Shown: piece by piece, positions 8,825 to 16,480 of the stretch
Layout of the letters: each line of letters starts with the position of its first letter
Numbering within the stretch: the stretch's first letter is position 1
Assembly: GCA_028716165.1 (NCBI GenBank)
Contig: JAQUQI010000014.1
Coordinates: forward strand, 1-41,464
Direction of reading: 5' to 3'
Origin: Candidatus Omnitrophota bacterium
GTDB lineage: Bacteria > Omnitrophota > Gorgyraeia > JABMRG01
DNA: 41,464 nucleotides
Notes under the pieces: generated by a model
Database searches by the model: none
What the model was told of the DNA's origin: nothing
Seen by the model: only the letters and a program-made list of their open reading frames with translations
Program-made: the position numbers and the translations under genes

Positions 8825-10192
8825 GTGGCTTTAAAGACAGTTTTTTTATGCCAGAACTGCGGATACCAAAGCGTGAAATGGATAGGCAAATGCCCTGAAT
8901 GCGAACGCTGGAATAGTTTTGTCCAGGAGCATGTTTCAGGCCCTGACGGGCCTGCCGTTTCACGCGGCATAGGCGATATTGCCGGTACCTGTCCGCCAAG
9001 GAAACTGTCCGATGTAAAAATAAGCCGGCTTTTGCGTGCCGCTACAGGTATCGGTGAATTAGACCGCGTGTTAGGGGACGGACTTGTTGAAGGTTCTGTT
9101 GTTCTTGTGGGCGGCGAACCGGGCATAGGCAAATCAACTCTTATGCTTCAGATGTCGGCAATCATGAGCCGCGATAAAAAGATACTTTATGTAAGCGGCG
9201 AAGAATCTGTAAATCAATTAAAGCTAAGGTCTGAAAGGATTAATGCCTCCTTTGACAATTTTTATATTGTCAACGAAACAAATACTTCGCTTATTATGTC
9301 TTATATGAAAGAGCTCCAGCCATGGGCTGTTATAGTGGATTCCGTGCAGACGCTTTATAGCCCTGGATTTGAGCAGAGCTCGGGTACTGTAACCCAGATA
9401 AAAGAATCGTCAGCCTTGCTAACGGCTTCCGCCAAGGCTTTAGGAATATGCGTTTTTTTTGTAGGCCATATTACCAAAGAAGGTGTTATAGCCGGGCCTA
9501 AATTATTAGAACATATAGTTGATTGTGTTATTTATTTTGAAGGGCAAAGGGAATCCAGCTTTAGGGTATTAAGGGCCATCAAAAACCGGTTTGGCGCTAC
9601 TGATGAGGTGGGGATATTTTCAATGACAGACCAGGGATTGAAAGAGGTAAAGGAACCTTCGCGTATTTTTTCCTGCCGCAGGCACAATACGATTCCGGGT
9701 TCCTGCGTGATGGCGGCGCTTGAAGGGGCAAGGGTTATCCTGATTGAGGTCCAGGCCCTTGTATCGGGATCCAGCTACGGCATTCCAAGACAGAAGGCCA
9801 TTGGATTTGATTCAAACAGGATGCTGCTTCTTGCGGCCGGACTTGTAAAAAATATCGGTATTAATCTTGCCAATTACGATATGTTCCTTAACGTTGTAGG
9901 AGGGGTCAGGGTAGATGAACCCGCGTCGGATTTGGCTGTTTGCGTGGCTATTTGCTCAAGTTTTAAGAATAAGCCGGTACGCAACGATACGGTTGTGGCG
10001 GGAGAAGTAGGCCTCTGTTCAGAGGTTAGGAGCGTTTCGCAGGTTCGCTTGAGAGTCAATGAAGCAAAAAGGATGGGGTTTAAGAGGTTCGTCATGCCTG
10101 CCTCCGATCTGGAAAATGTCATAAGGTATAAAGATATGGAATTGATAGGTGTTGACAGCGTGAAGCAAGCCCTCGGTGAAGTTTTTGTTTGA
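8825..10192 (+). CDS. radA: DNA repair protein RadA
   Basis: About 456 residues from a GTG start at 8825, chosen because GAGAGGG precedes it and the protein then begins MALKTVFLCQNC, like other RadA proteins; an in-frame TTG at 8798 is possible. The N-terminal zinc finger has C9, C12, C23 and C26. Walker A is GEPGIGKS (97-104), the RadA-specific KNRFG motif is at 253-257, and the C-terminal part is the Lon-like domain (GSSYGIPRQKAIGFDSNR through EVGLCSEVR). RadA is a RecA-like helicase that extends D-loops and processes recombination intermediates. It appears to be a single gene between the Mla block and the bactofilin block. Confidence 0.95.
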   Translation: MALKTVFLCQNCGYQSVKWIGKCPECERWNSFVQEHVSGPDGPAVSRGIGDIAGTCPPRKLSDVKISRLLRAATGIGELDRVLGDGLVEGSVVLVGGEPGIGKSTLMLQMSAIMSRDKKILYVSGEESVNQLKLRSERINASFDNFYIVNETNTSLIMSYMKELQPWAVIVDSVQTLYSPGFEQSSGTVTQIKESSALLTASAKALGICVFFVGHITKEGVIAGPKLLEHIVDCVIYFEGQRESSFRVLRAIKNRFGATDEVGIFSMTDQGLKEVKEPSRIFSCRRHNTIPGSCVMAALEGARVILIEVQALVSGSSYGIPRQKAIGFDSNRMLLLAAGLVKNIGINLANYDMFLNVVGGVRVDEPASDLAVCVAICSSFKNKPVRNDTVVAGEVGLCSEVRSVSQVRLRVNEAKRMGFKRFVMPASDLENVIRYKDMELIGVDSVKQALGEVFV

Positions 10193-10315
10193 AATGGAAG
10201 TATATAGATACTCTGAATAGGCTGTTTTTAGCGCGTATTCAGGGTCAACCAGGCCTCTATGGTGCCTGCTGTATCTTGCCGGCATCACAAGGCTTACCCA
10301 AGAGGAGGTGTCTAT
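10193..10315 (+). promoter_or_regulatory. Hairpin-rich leader before the bactofilin-HTH gene
   Basis: This 123-base gap holds two clear inverted repeats: ACTCTGAATA (10210-10219) with TATTCAGGGT (10236-10245, one G-T wobble), and CAGGC (10250-10254) with GCCTG (10264-10268). AGAGGAGGTG at 10301-10310 is a very strong Shine-Dalgarno sequence and fixes the ATG at 10316. No T-tract follows the first hairpin, so it may be a Rho-independent-like end of radA or a regulatory leader. I found no convincing -35/-10 pair. Confidence 0.4.
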
Positions 10316-10870
10316 ATGCAGGGCATAAGAAGAACGCGAGGCAATACGGCGGATAATGAAAAGATCTTGGATGTCAATGCGACCATGCAGGGTACCATGA
10401 TCTTTAAAGACCCTGTAAATCTGCGCATAAACGGTGAGTTTGAAGGCAAGCTGGATACAAAAGGAACGCTTACTATAGGTGCGAATGCCCAAGTCAAGGC
10501 TGAAATTGATGGAGAGGATATTACTATAGCCGGCAGGGTTTCGGGCAATATAACGGCTACAAAAAGGATCAGTATTATTCCTCCCGCGCAGATAACTGGC
10601 GACATATCGGCCCCGGTAATCGGTATTTCGGAAGGTGCTATTTTAAATGGCAGATGCAGTATGAGTTCATCGCTTGGTTATACTGCTTCTTCTGCCAAAT
10701 CCAGAGCCATGGCGCTGGATGAGGTCGCGCGCTATCTTGAGGTTGATATTTCACTTATTGAGGAGTGGGCATCCCAGAAAAAGATACCCGCGGTGAAAGA
10801 GAACAATGCCTGGAAATTTCATAAACAGGATATTGATAATTGGCTGGCAAAAGAAAAGGTCGGTAGATAG
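10316..10870 (+). CDS. Bactofilin fused to an excisionase-type helix-turn-helix
   Basis: 184 residues; the start is fixed by AGAGGAGG 6-13 bases upstream. Residues ~15-112 form a bactofilin (polymer-forming cytoskeletal, DUF583) domain: the repeating strand pattern with glycine turns is clear in FKDPVNLRINGEFEGKL, LTIGANAQVKAEI, ITIAGRVSGNI and AQITGDISAPVIGISEGAIL. A Ser/Ala-rich linker leads to residues ~133-180, which match the excisionase/MerR-like HTH (HTH_17): MALDEVARYLEVDISLIEEW, then KKIPAVKENNAWKFHKQDIDNWL, including the wing W-x-F and terminal DIDxWL. Bactofilins form filaments without nucleotides, often at membranes. The fusion suggests a polymer that also binds DNA or a protein partner through the HTH. 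The next gene carries the same kind of HTH on a membrane anchor. Confidence 0.88.
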   Translation: MQGIRRTRGNTADNEKILDVNATMQGTMIFKDPVNLRINGEFEGKLDTKGTLTIGANAQVKAEIDGEDITIAGRVSGNITATKRISIIPPAQITGDISAPVIGISEGAILNGRCSMSSSLGYTASSAKSRAMALDEVARYLEVDISLIEEWASQKKIPAVKENNAWKFHKQDIDNWLAKEKVGR

Positions 10871-10882
10871 TTTTATTCTGCC

Positions 10883-10903
10883 GCGCGATTTTTTTAATTG
10901 CGC
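10883..10903. repeat. Hairpin downstream of the bactofilin-HTH gene
   Basis: GCGCGATT (10883-10890), a loop of five T, then AATTGCGC (10896-10903) gives an 8-bp stem with one G-T pair. It lies 12 bases after the stop codon. There is no T-tract after it, so its role as a terminator is doubtful. Confidence 0.35.
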
Positions 10904-10985
10904 AATAGGGTATTGTTTGTTTTTAAGAATTAATGAAGATGGTTTTAATGGGTGTGTTTGATGTTGGTTAGTCCGGGAGTTGGAT

Positions 10986-11327
10986 ATGTCCGATAGATTA
11001 TTGACGCTTCAGGAGGCCGCTGATTATCTGAATCTTACGGAGGAAGAAGTGCGCGAACTCGTAAGCGAAGGCAGAATACCGGCCTATCAGGTTGGAGGTA
11101 TGTATCTGCGTTTTAAAGAGGAACATATATTAGCCTTAAAGGCCGAGTTGTTGTCTGACCCTGCCGCGGGCGGAGTATCTGCGGCCCAGGATAAGTTTCG
11201 GAAGGCAGGCCATCAAAATAAAACCGCGTCAAGATTGAAAGATTTTCTGTATTTTAATGATTTTTATATAATTGCCATAGGGCTTATCCTTCTGCTTCTC
11301 TATGTGATAATAAAGGTGATCTATTAG
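10986..11327 (+). CDS. Excisionase-type HTH protein with C-terminal membrane anchor
   Basis: 113 residues. The ATG at 10986 is preferred over a TTG at 10980 because GGGAG (10975-10979) is 6 bases upstream. Residues ~5-55 are an excisionase/MerR-like HTH (LLTLQEAADYLNLTEEEVREL, then GRIPAYQVGGMYLRFKEEHI). A charged linker follows, and the last ~22 residues form one strong transmembrane helix (FYIIAIGLILLLLYVIIKVIY) with almost nothing beyond it. This predicts a tail-anchored inner-membrane protein with its HTH in the cytoplasm. It could tether DNA or the upstream bactofilin to the membrane, or be a membrane-held regulator. The stop codon is directly followed by the next ATG, so it is cotranscribed with the PDZ gene. 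Confidence 0.85.
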   Translation: MSDRLLTLQEAADYLNLTEEEVRELVSEGRIPAYQVGGMYLRFKEEHILALKAELLSDPAAGGVSAAQDKFRKAGHQNKTASRLKDFLYFNDFYIIAIGLILLLLYVIIKVIY

Positions 11328-12323
11328 ATGAAAATGACGATCGTGAAATTTTGCCTGTTACTTTGCTTTCAATCCGCCAGCCTTGCCTGTTTGTCATCTG
11401 GCAGTTCCGCCCTTGCGGACACGGTTTATCAAAATGACGGCAGTGAAATAAAAGGTATAGTAGTTGAAAATTATGCTACTCATATTATATTGAGTACTTT
11501 TGAAGGCGAAAAAAGAATAGACAAGGCCCTCATAAAAGACATCTTATACGATACAATAGAACAGAACCTGTCTAAGCTTGGAGACTATCATCAGGAAAGA
11601 GGTAATTTTTCAAAGGCCTATTCATATTACAAAAGGGCGCATGATGCCAACCCTGCTTTTAAAGAGGCCAGGGAAAAATTTATATTCATGCGCTCCACTC
11701 TGTTAAGGAACCCGGAAAAAAAATTTAAAAACGATATGGAGCGCAAGAAAGACCTTTTTATGAAATCGGGCAGGGCCTATACTCCGTCGGAAAAAACCAG
11801 CGCGGTTTCTCCCCGGGAAAGGCTAAGGTCAAGCATAGGCATAACACTGCATGATAGCGATTACGCGCCCAGAATAGGTTCTGTTGACCCCCTGTCGCCT
11901 GCTGATAAGTCCGGGATAAGAGAAGCGGATATTATTTATTCAATATGGGGCAAGATGGTAGGTTATCTTGAAACCGATTCGGTTATTGACTTGCTGATAG
12001 GCGGCCCGTCTTCTGAAATATCGTTGGTGATAAAACGCGCGATAACCATATCAAGGCGCAAGGGGCACGGCGACATGCAGGCCGACTGCGGTATATCCTT
12101 TGGCATGGAAGAAGAAGGCCTTGTCGTCCAAGCGGTCAGGCCCGGTTCGGACGCGGCTGTAAACGGCTTGACGGCGCGGGATCTGATTGTAGCTATTAAT
12201 GAAGAACCTACCCGTTATATGCCTGTTAATACTGCTGTTTCCAAGGTGAAGAGTTTTTATATGTCTGATAGACTGCGGCTTGATATATTACGGGAAGTTT
12301 CATTATGGAGAAAGGATAGCTGA
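11328..12323 (+). CDS. Exported protein with Sm-like N-domain, TPR-like helices and two PDZ domains
   Basis: 331 residues. A signal peptide (about 1-30, ending ...SSALA) predicts export. Residues ~31-70 (TVYQNDGSEIKGIVVENY, then GEKRIDKALIKDILYD) resemble a small beta-barrel seen in envelope proteins of related candidate phyla. Residues ~80-125 look like a TPR (YHQERGNFSKAYSYYKRAHDANPAF). Two PDZ domains follow, about 165-240 (GSVDPLSPADKSGIREADIIYSI) and 250-328 (VQAVRPGSDAAVNGLTARDLIVAINE). No protease domain is present, so it is a scaffold or sensor rather than an HtrA-type protease. It begins with no gap after the HTH-anchor gene and is followed 4 bases later by the HAMP gene. The specific function is unknown. 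Confidence 0.75.
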   Translation: MKMTIVKFCLLLCFQSASLACLSSGSSALADTVYQNDGSEIKGIVVENYATHIILSTFEGEKRIDKALIKDILYDTIEQNLSKLGDYHQERGNFSKAYSYYKRAHDANPAFKEAREKFIFMRSTLLRNPEKKFKNDMERKKDLFMKSGRAYTPSEKTSAVSPRERLRSSIGITLHDSDYAPRIGSVDPLSPADKSGIREADIIYSIWGKMVGYLETDSVIDLLIGGPSSEISLVIKRAITISRRKGHGDMQADCGISFGMEEEGLVVQAVRPGSDAAVNGLTARDLIVAINEEPTRYMPVNTAVSKVKSFYMSDRLRLDILREVSLWRKDS

Positions 12324-12327
12324 AACT

Positions 12328-12918
12328 ATGGCGCTGATAAAAAGAAAAATATATCTGATAAAAAAATCTTTTCAGTTACGTTATGCGCTGGTGATATCAG
12401 TTTTTATACTGCTTACGGCTCTATTGTCCAGTTCTATGACATATTTGGCGGTATTTCCATATTTGTCTGAAAAACTGGCCAATGTCTATCCGCAAGGCAG
12501 GCTTATCGCGCTTCTTAGAAACGCCAACGCCAAGGCGCTTATTTCCACGTTTATGATCTTTCCGTTTGCCATCTGGTTTGGAATAATACTTTCACACCGC
12601 GTCGCCGGGCCATGGTATAAGCTGGAACTGGTGTTAAAGAAACTGGCTGACGGGGATTTAAACCACGACATCTATTTGAGAAAGAACGATGAGCTCCAGA
12701 GCCTTGCTCATTTGCTTAACGATGTGATACGTAATTTAAGGGATGTGGCCCAGGCCAATGTAAAATATGCGGCAAGCATAGACGAGGCAATTGACGGTAT
12801 TAACAAAGAGCTCGGCAAAGAACCTATAGACGCGATGAAAATACGGCTGATGATTAATTCGGCGCAAGATATTATAAGAGATTTGAAAGAGTCTTTAAGA
12901 AGGCATAAATTGAATTGA
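12328..12918 (+). CDS. HAMP-only membrane protein
   Basis: 196 residues from ATG 12328; an in-frame ATG at 12280 lies inside the PDZ gene and would add 16 residues unlike a membrane-protein N-terminus. A basic N-terminus, TM1 (~18-42), a ~27-residue periplasmic loop and TM2 (~68-88) are followed by a clear HAMP domain (RVAGPWYKLELVLKKLADGD, then KNDELQSLAHLLNDVI, ~90-142) and a final helical coiled-coil stretch. No kinase, methyl-accepting, cyclase or HD-GYP output domain is present. It could pass a periplasmic signal to a separate partner, or its HAMP may only drive dimerisation. The PDZ gene just upstream and TPR gene downstream suggest one envelope-associated module. Confidence 0.8.
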   Translation: MALIKRKIYLIKKSFQLRYALVISVFILLTALLSSSMTYLAVFPYLSEKLANVYPQGRLIALLRNANAKALISTFMIFPFAIWFGIILSHRVAGPWYKLELVLKKLADGDLNHDIYLRKNDELQSLAHLLNDVIRNLRDVAQANVKYAASIDEAIDGINKELGKEPIDAMKIRLMINSAQDIIRDLKESLRRHKLN

Positions 12919-12936
12919 TCTCGTTATCTTATAGCC

Positions 12937-12965
12937 TTGACAACCTGCCGCGATTTGTGTATATT
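12937..12965 (+). promoter_or_regulatory. Consensus sigma-70-type promoter abutting the TPR gene
   Basis: TTGACA (12937-12942), a 17-base spacer, then TATATT (12960-12965). This is the best -35/-10 pair in the left half of the window. Transcription should start near 12971-12974, at or after the first candidate ATG (12968) and just at the second (12974), so the downstream mRNA would be leaderless or nearly so. Confidence 0.7.
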
Positions 12966-12967
12966 AT

Positions 12968-13684
12968 ATGCAGATGAAAACCGCCATATTAAAGCGTTCA
13001 AGCTTAATAATATTATCTGTAATACCTAATCTTGTTATCGTTTGCATTGGCAATATTTACGCCTCATCGGTAAGAGGCAATTTTGCGGCAGACTATACCG
13101 CAACCGAGCCGCAGACTGGACAAGGCCAGCCCGGTATTTACGCCTCATCTCAAGAAGGCGTAGTCAGAGAGTATGCCAGGATGGCGGACGCCAAGCAGAG
13201 GCAGTTTCAGGAAAAGACAGAGGCTATCAACAGGCATTATAGCAAGGGTAAGACATATTACGATACAAAGCAATATGGCAACGCAAGACTCTGCTTTGAG
13301 CAGATCCTTGAGATAGATCCCTCGCATGAACCGGCGAAGCTTTTTTTAAAATCCGTTATCCTGCATGAGCAGGTTTTTGCCGCGCGCAAGAGAATAGAAG
13401 GGATAAAGATACAGCTTGCCGATGTGATGTCCGAATATGATAAACGGGTCCAGCGCGTGGACAGGCTTGCGGTTAAGTATTTTCTTGAGATGGCTCAAAA
13501 AGAATGCCAGATAGGAAATTTCAAAGCGGCGGAAGGTTATTACAATCTATGCTATAAGATACATCCTTACAGCAAAGATGATATAGAATGGTTTGTCAAG
13601 GCCACGCACGAGCTTATGCTTTTATATGATAAGCTTGAGCAAGAAAATACAGGGATGGAGGAGCTTCTGAACTCTATTGAATAA
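12968..13684 (+). CDS. Exported TPR-like / coiled-coil protein
   Basis: 238 residues from ATG 12968, or 236 from ATG 12974; the promoter position favours the second. A signal peptide (KTAILKRSSLIILSVIPNLVIVCIGNIYA) predicts export. After a low-complexity segment (~35-60), residues ~85-125 match a TPR repeat (YSKGKTYYDTKQYGNARLCFEQILEIDPSHEPAKLFL), and a second, weaker one lies at ~165-205 (YFLEMAQKECQIGNFKAAEGYYNLCYKIHPYSKDD). The rest is highly charged helix, probably coiled coil. It is likely a periplasmic scaffold acting with the PDZ and HAMP proteins upstream, but has its own promoter. I recognise no named family. Confidence 0.7.
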   Translation: MQMKTAILKRSSLIILSVIPNLVIVCIGNIYASSVRGNFAADYTATEPQTGQGQPGIYASSQEGVVREYARMADAKQRQFQEKTEAINRHYSKGKTYYDTKQYGNARLCFEQILEIDPSHEPAKLFLKSVILHEQVFAARKRIEGIKIQLADVMSEYDKRVQRVDRLAVKYFLEMAQKECQIGNFKAAEGYYNLCYKIHPYSKDDIEWFVKATHELMLLYDKLEQENTGMEELLNSIE

Positions 13685-13784
13685 CGCGTTGTTTTAGTTC
13701 GCACTCTTTTCTTTAAACTAGTATCCTGGTATCTCCTTTCCGAAATTATAACCCGTGACATGAATGCGGAATCGTATTATAGCT

Positions 13785-16445
13785 ATGGATAAAAAAAGAC
13801 TGTTCTTAATAGACGGTAATTCATTCTGTTACAGGGCTTTTTATGCCATAAGGGAGCTTGCCAATTCTAAGGGTTTTCCTACAAACGCCGTGTATGGCTT
13901 CGTCTCAATGCTCAAAAAAATTATAGAATCGGAACAGCCGGAATTCTTAGCTATAGCTTTTGACCTGAAGGGGCCTACATTCAGGCATGAAAAATATGAA
14001 GCCTATAAACTTCACCGTAAGCCTATGCCCGAGTCCCTTGCGGCACAGATACCGGTTATCAAGGATATTGTCAGGGCCTACCGGATACCGATTTACGAGA
14101 AGCAGGGTTTTGAGGCAGATGACATTATCGGGACCATATCATTGCGCGCAGATAAAAACGGCATTATGACACTTATCGTTACCGGCGATAAAGACGCGCT
14201 TCAGCTTGTGTCAAAAAATACAAGGGTCTATTCAACGCACAAAGAAGGCGTTATATATGATGAGGATGCGGTCATTTCCCGTTTCGGTGTGGGTCCTAAA
14301 CATGTGGTGGACATCATGGCCCTTATGGGGGATAGCAGTGACAATATACCCGGGGTGCCGGGTATCGGCGAAAAAACAGCTGTTGATCTTTTGGCAGAGT
14401 TCAAGACCGTGGACAATTTGATAAAGAACGCGGACAAGATTAAAAGCCGTTCCAAGGCCAGTTTGATCAAAGAGAACATTGATAAGATATATTTAAGCAG
14501 GGAGCTTGCCGAAATAGACAGAATGGTTGATATAGATATTGATTTTGAGGCCATGCGGACAACCCAGCCTGATGCCCAAGCGCTGTTTGCTCTTTTTAGT
14601 GAGCTTGAATTTCGTAAGCTGGCCGAAGAGTTCTCTCCAAAGCGCCAACCCGAAGGGGCCTATAGCGTGATATCTTCAGAAGATGAATTCGGCCTGCTTT
14701 TGGAGTCATTGAAAAAGGACAAGCTCTGGGCTTTTGATTTTGAGACTACCTCAACCGACCCCATGGACTGCGAGATTGTTGGGGTATCGTTCTGCCGGGC
14801 CGCCGGAAAGGCGGATTATGTCAGTTTTGTAGGAGACGGATGGCCTGTGTCCCAAAAACAATTTGTATTAGACAACCTCAAAACCGTTTTTGAGAATCAT
14901 TCCATAAAAAAGATCGGACAAAATATAAAATATGAATGCGTTTTATTGCGTAACCTTGGTATCAACCTAAAAGGTATATTTTTTGATACCATGGTGGCAT
15001 CTTATCTTTTGAATCCGTCAAAACCCAACCACAACCTTTCCGATATCGCCATGGAACACCTTGGGCTTACGATGACGGATATCAGCGAGCTTATAGGTAA
15101 AGGCAAAACGAAGATTACGATGGCGCAGGTTCCACTGGACAGCATAGCAAGATATTGTTGCCAGGATTCTGACGTTACATTCCGGTTGAAAGAGGTGCTT
15201 GAAGAGAAATTGGAACGCAAATCTTTGGACGGCCTTTTCAGGGACATAGAACTCCCGCTCATAGAGGTATTATCTGATATGGAATTTCATGGGGTGAAAA
15301 TAGATACGTCCTTTCTTGTTAGCATGTCAAAGTCCCTTCGGGAGAGGCTTGATGACCTTACAAGGCGTATATATGAGTCTGCCGGCTGTGAATTCAATAT
15401 AAACTCTCCAAAGCAGCTTGGCCATGTGCTTTTTGAAAAATTAGCTCTGCCGGTGATAAAGAAGACAAAGACGGGCGTATCAACGGATTCGGACGTGCTT
15501 TCCGCTCTTTCAGTAAATTATGACTTGCCCAAAATCGTACTTGAATACAGGGAATTTTCCAAGCTTGTATCCACGTATATTGACGCCTTACCGAGGCTTG
15601 TTAACGGACGCACTAAAAAGGTACACACGTCGTTTAACCAAACCGTGACGGCCACGGGCCGGCTTAGTTCGTCAGACCCCAATCTGCAGAACATACCGGT
15701 CAGGACGGATATTGGTAAAAAGATACGAGGCGCATTTAAGCCGTCTTTTGAAAACGGGATAATATTATCGGCGGATTATTCGCAGATTGAATTACGTATC
15801 CTGGCTCATCTATCCATGGACAATACATTAGTAGAGGCTTTTATAAATGGAATGGATATACACAGATATACTGCTTCGTTAATATTTGACAGGCCTGCGC
15901 GTGAAATTGACGATACCATGAGAAACCAGGCTAAAACGGTGAATTTTGGTATCATATACGGCATGAGTCCTTATGGCCTGTCAAAAGAATTGGGCATACC
16001 GGTTGACACGGCCAAAGGTTTTATAGATGCTTACTTTTCAAGATATCCGGGTGTTCGTGAATTTATGCTAAGCCAGATTGAATTTGCCAGGGAAAACGGT
16101 TACGTTCTTACCATGTTTAACAGAAGGCGGTATATACCCGAGATAAGTTCTGAAAACCAGAACGTAAGGCAGTTTGCCGAACGGACGGCCGTAAACACTC
16201 CGATACAGGGCACTGCCGCTGACATGATCAAGATCGCAATGATAAACGTGTCAAATAAACTTAAAGCCGCCGATTTAAAGACCAAGATGATATTACAGGT
16301 GCACGACGAATTGGTATTTGACATGCCGAAGCCGGAACTTGAAAAAGCCAGCAGTATCATTAAAGAGTCAATGGAAGGCGTGGTAAAACTGAAGGTACCC
16401 ATAAAGGTAAACGTCGCGAACGGTAAGAGCTGGCAGGATGCGTAA
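13785..16445 (+). CDS. polA: DNA polymerase I
   Basis: 887 residues from ATG 13785 (MDKKRLFLIDGNSFCYRAFYAI), which fits the family N-terminus; an in-frame ATG at 13764 would add seven residues. Neither has a strong ribosome-binding site. Domains in order: 5'-3' exonuclease/FEN (~1-290, with GFEADDIIGT and MGDSSDNIPGVPGIGEKTA), 3'-5' exonuclease (~300-490) and family A polymerase (~500-887; SADYSQIELRILAHLS, RNQAKTVNFGIIYGMS, QVHDELVFD). Proofreading residues D318, E320, Y457 and D461 are conserved, but the Asp expected in the ExoII motif (GQNIKY then D) is Glu384. It fills gaps in repair and replaces RNA primers. Confidence 0.96.
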   Translation: MDKKRLFLIDGNSFCYRAFYAIRELANSKGFPTNAVYGFVSMLKKIIESEQPEFLAIAFDLKGPTFRHEKYEAYKLHRKPMPESLAAQIPVIKDIVRAYRIPIYEKQGFEADDIIGTISLRADKNGIMTLIVTGDKDALQLVSKNTRVYSTHKEGVIYDEDAVISRFGVGPKHVVDIMALMGDSSDNIPGVPGIGEKTAVDLLAEFKTVDNLIKNADKIKSRSKASLIKENIDKIYLSRELAEIDRMVDIDIDFEAMRTTQPDAQALFALFSELEFRKLAEEFSPKRQPEGAYSVISSEDEFGLLLESLKKDKLWAFDFETTSTDPMDCEIVGVSFCRAAGKADYVSFVGDGWPVSQKQFVLDNLKTVFENHSIKKIGQNIKYECVLLRNLGINLKGIFFDTMVASYLLNPSKPNHNLSDIAMEHLGLTMTDISELIGKGKTKITMAQVPLDSIARYCCQDSDVTFRLKEVLEEKLERKSLDGLFRDIELPLIEVLSDMEFHGVKIDTSFLVSMSKSLRERLDDLTRRIYESAGCEFNINSPKQLGHVLFEKLALPVIKKTKTGVSTDSDVLSALSVNYDLPKIVLEYREFSKLVSTYIDALPRLVNGRTKKVHTSFNQTVTATGRLSSSDPNLQNIPVRTDIGKKIRGAFKPSFENGIILSADYSQIELRILAHLSMDNTLVEAFINGMDIHRYTASLIFDRPAREIDDTMRNQAKTVNFGIIYGMSPYGLSKELGIPVDTAKGFIDAYFSRYPGVREFMLSQIEFARENGYVLTMFNRRRYIPEISSENQNVRQFAERTAVNTPIQGTAADMIKIAMINVSNKLKAADLKTKMILQVHDELVFDMPKPELEKASSIIKESMEGVVKLKVPIKVNVANGKSWQDA

Positions 16446-16480
16446 TTATAGTACGGTTGTCTGCGGAGGCTGATATTATT

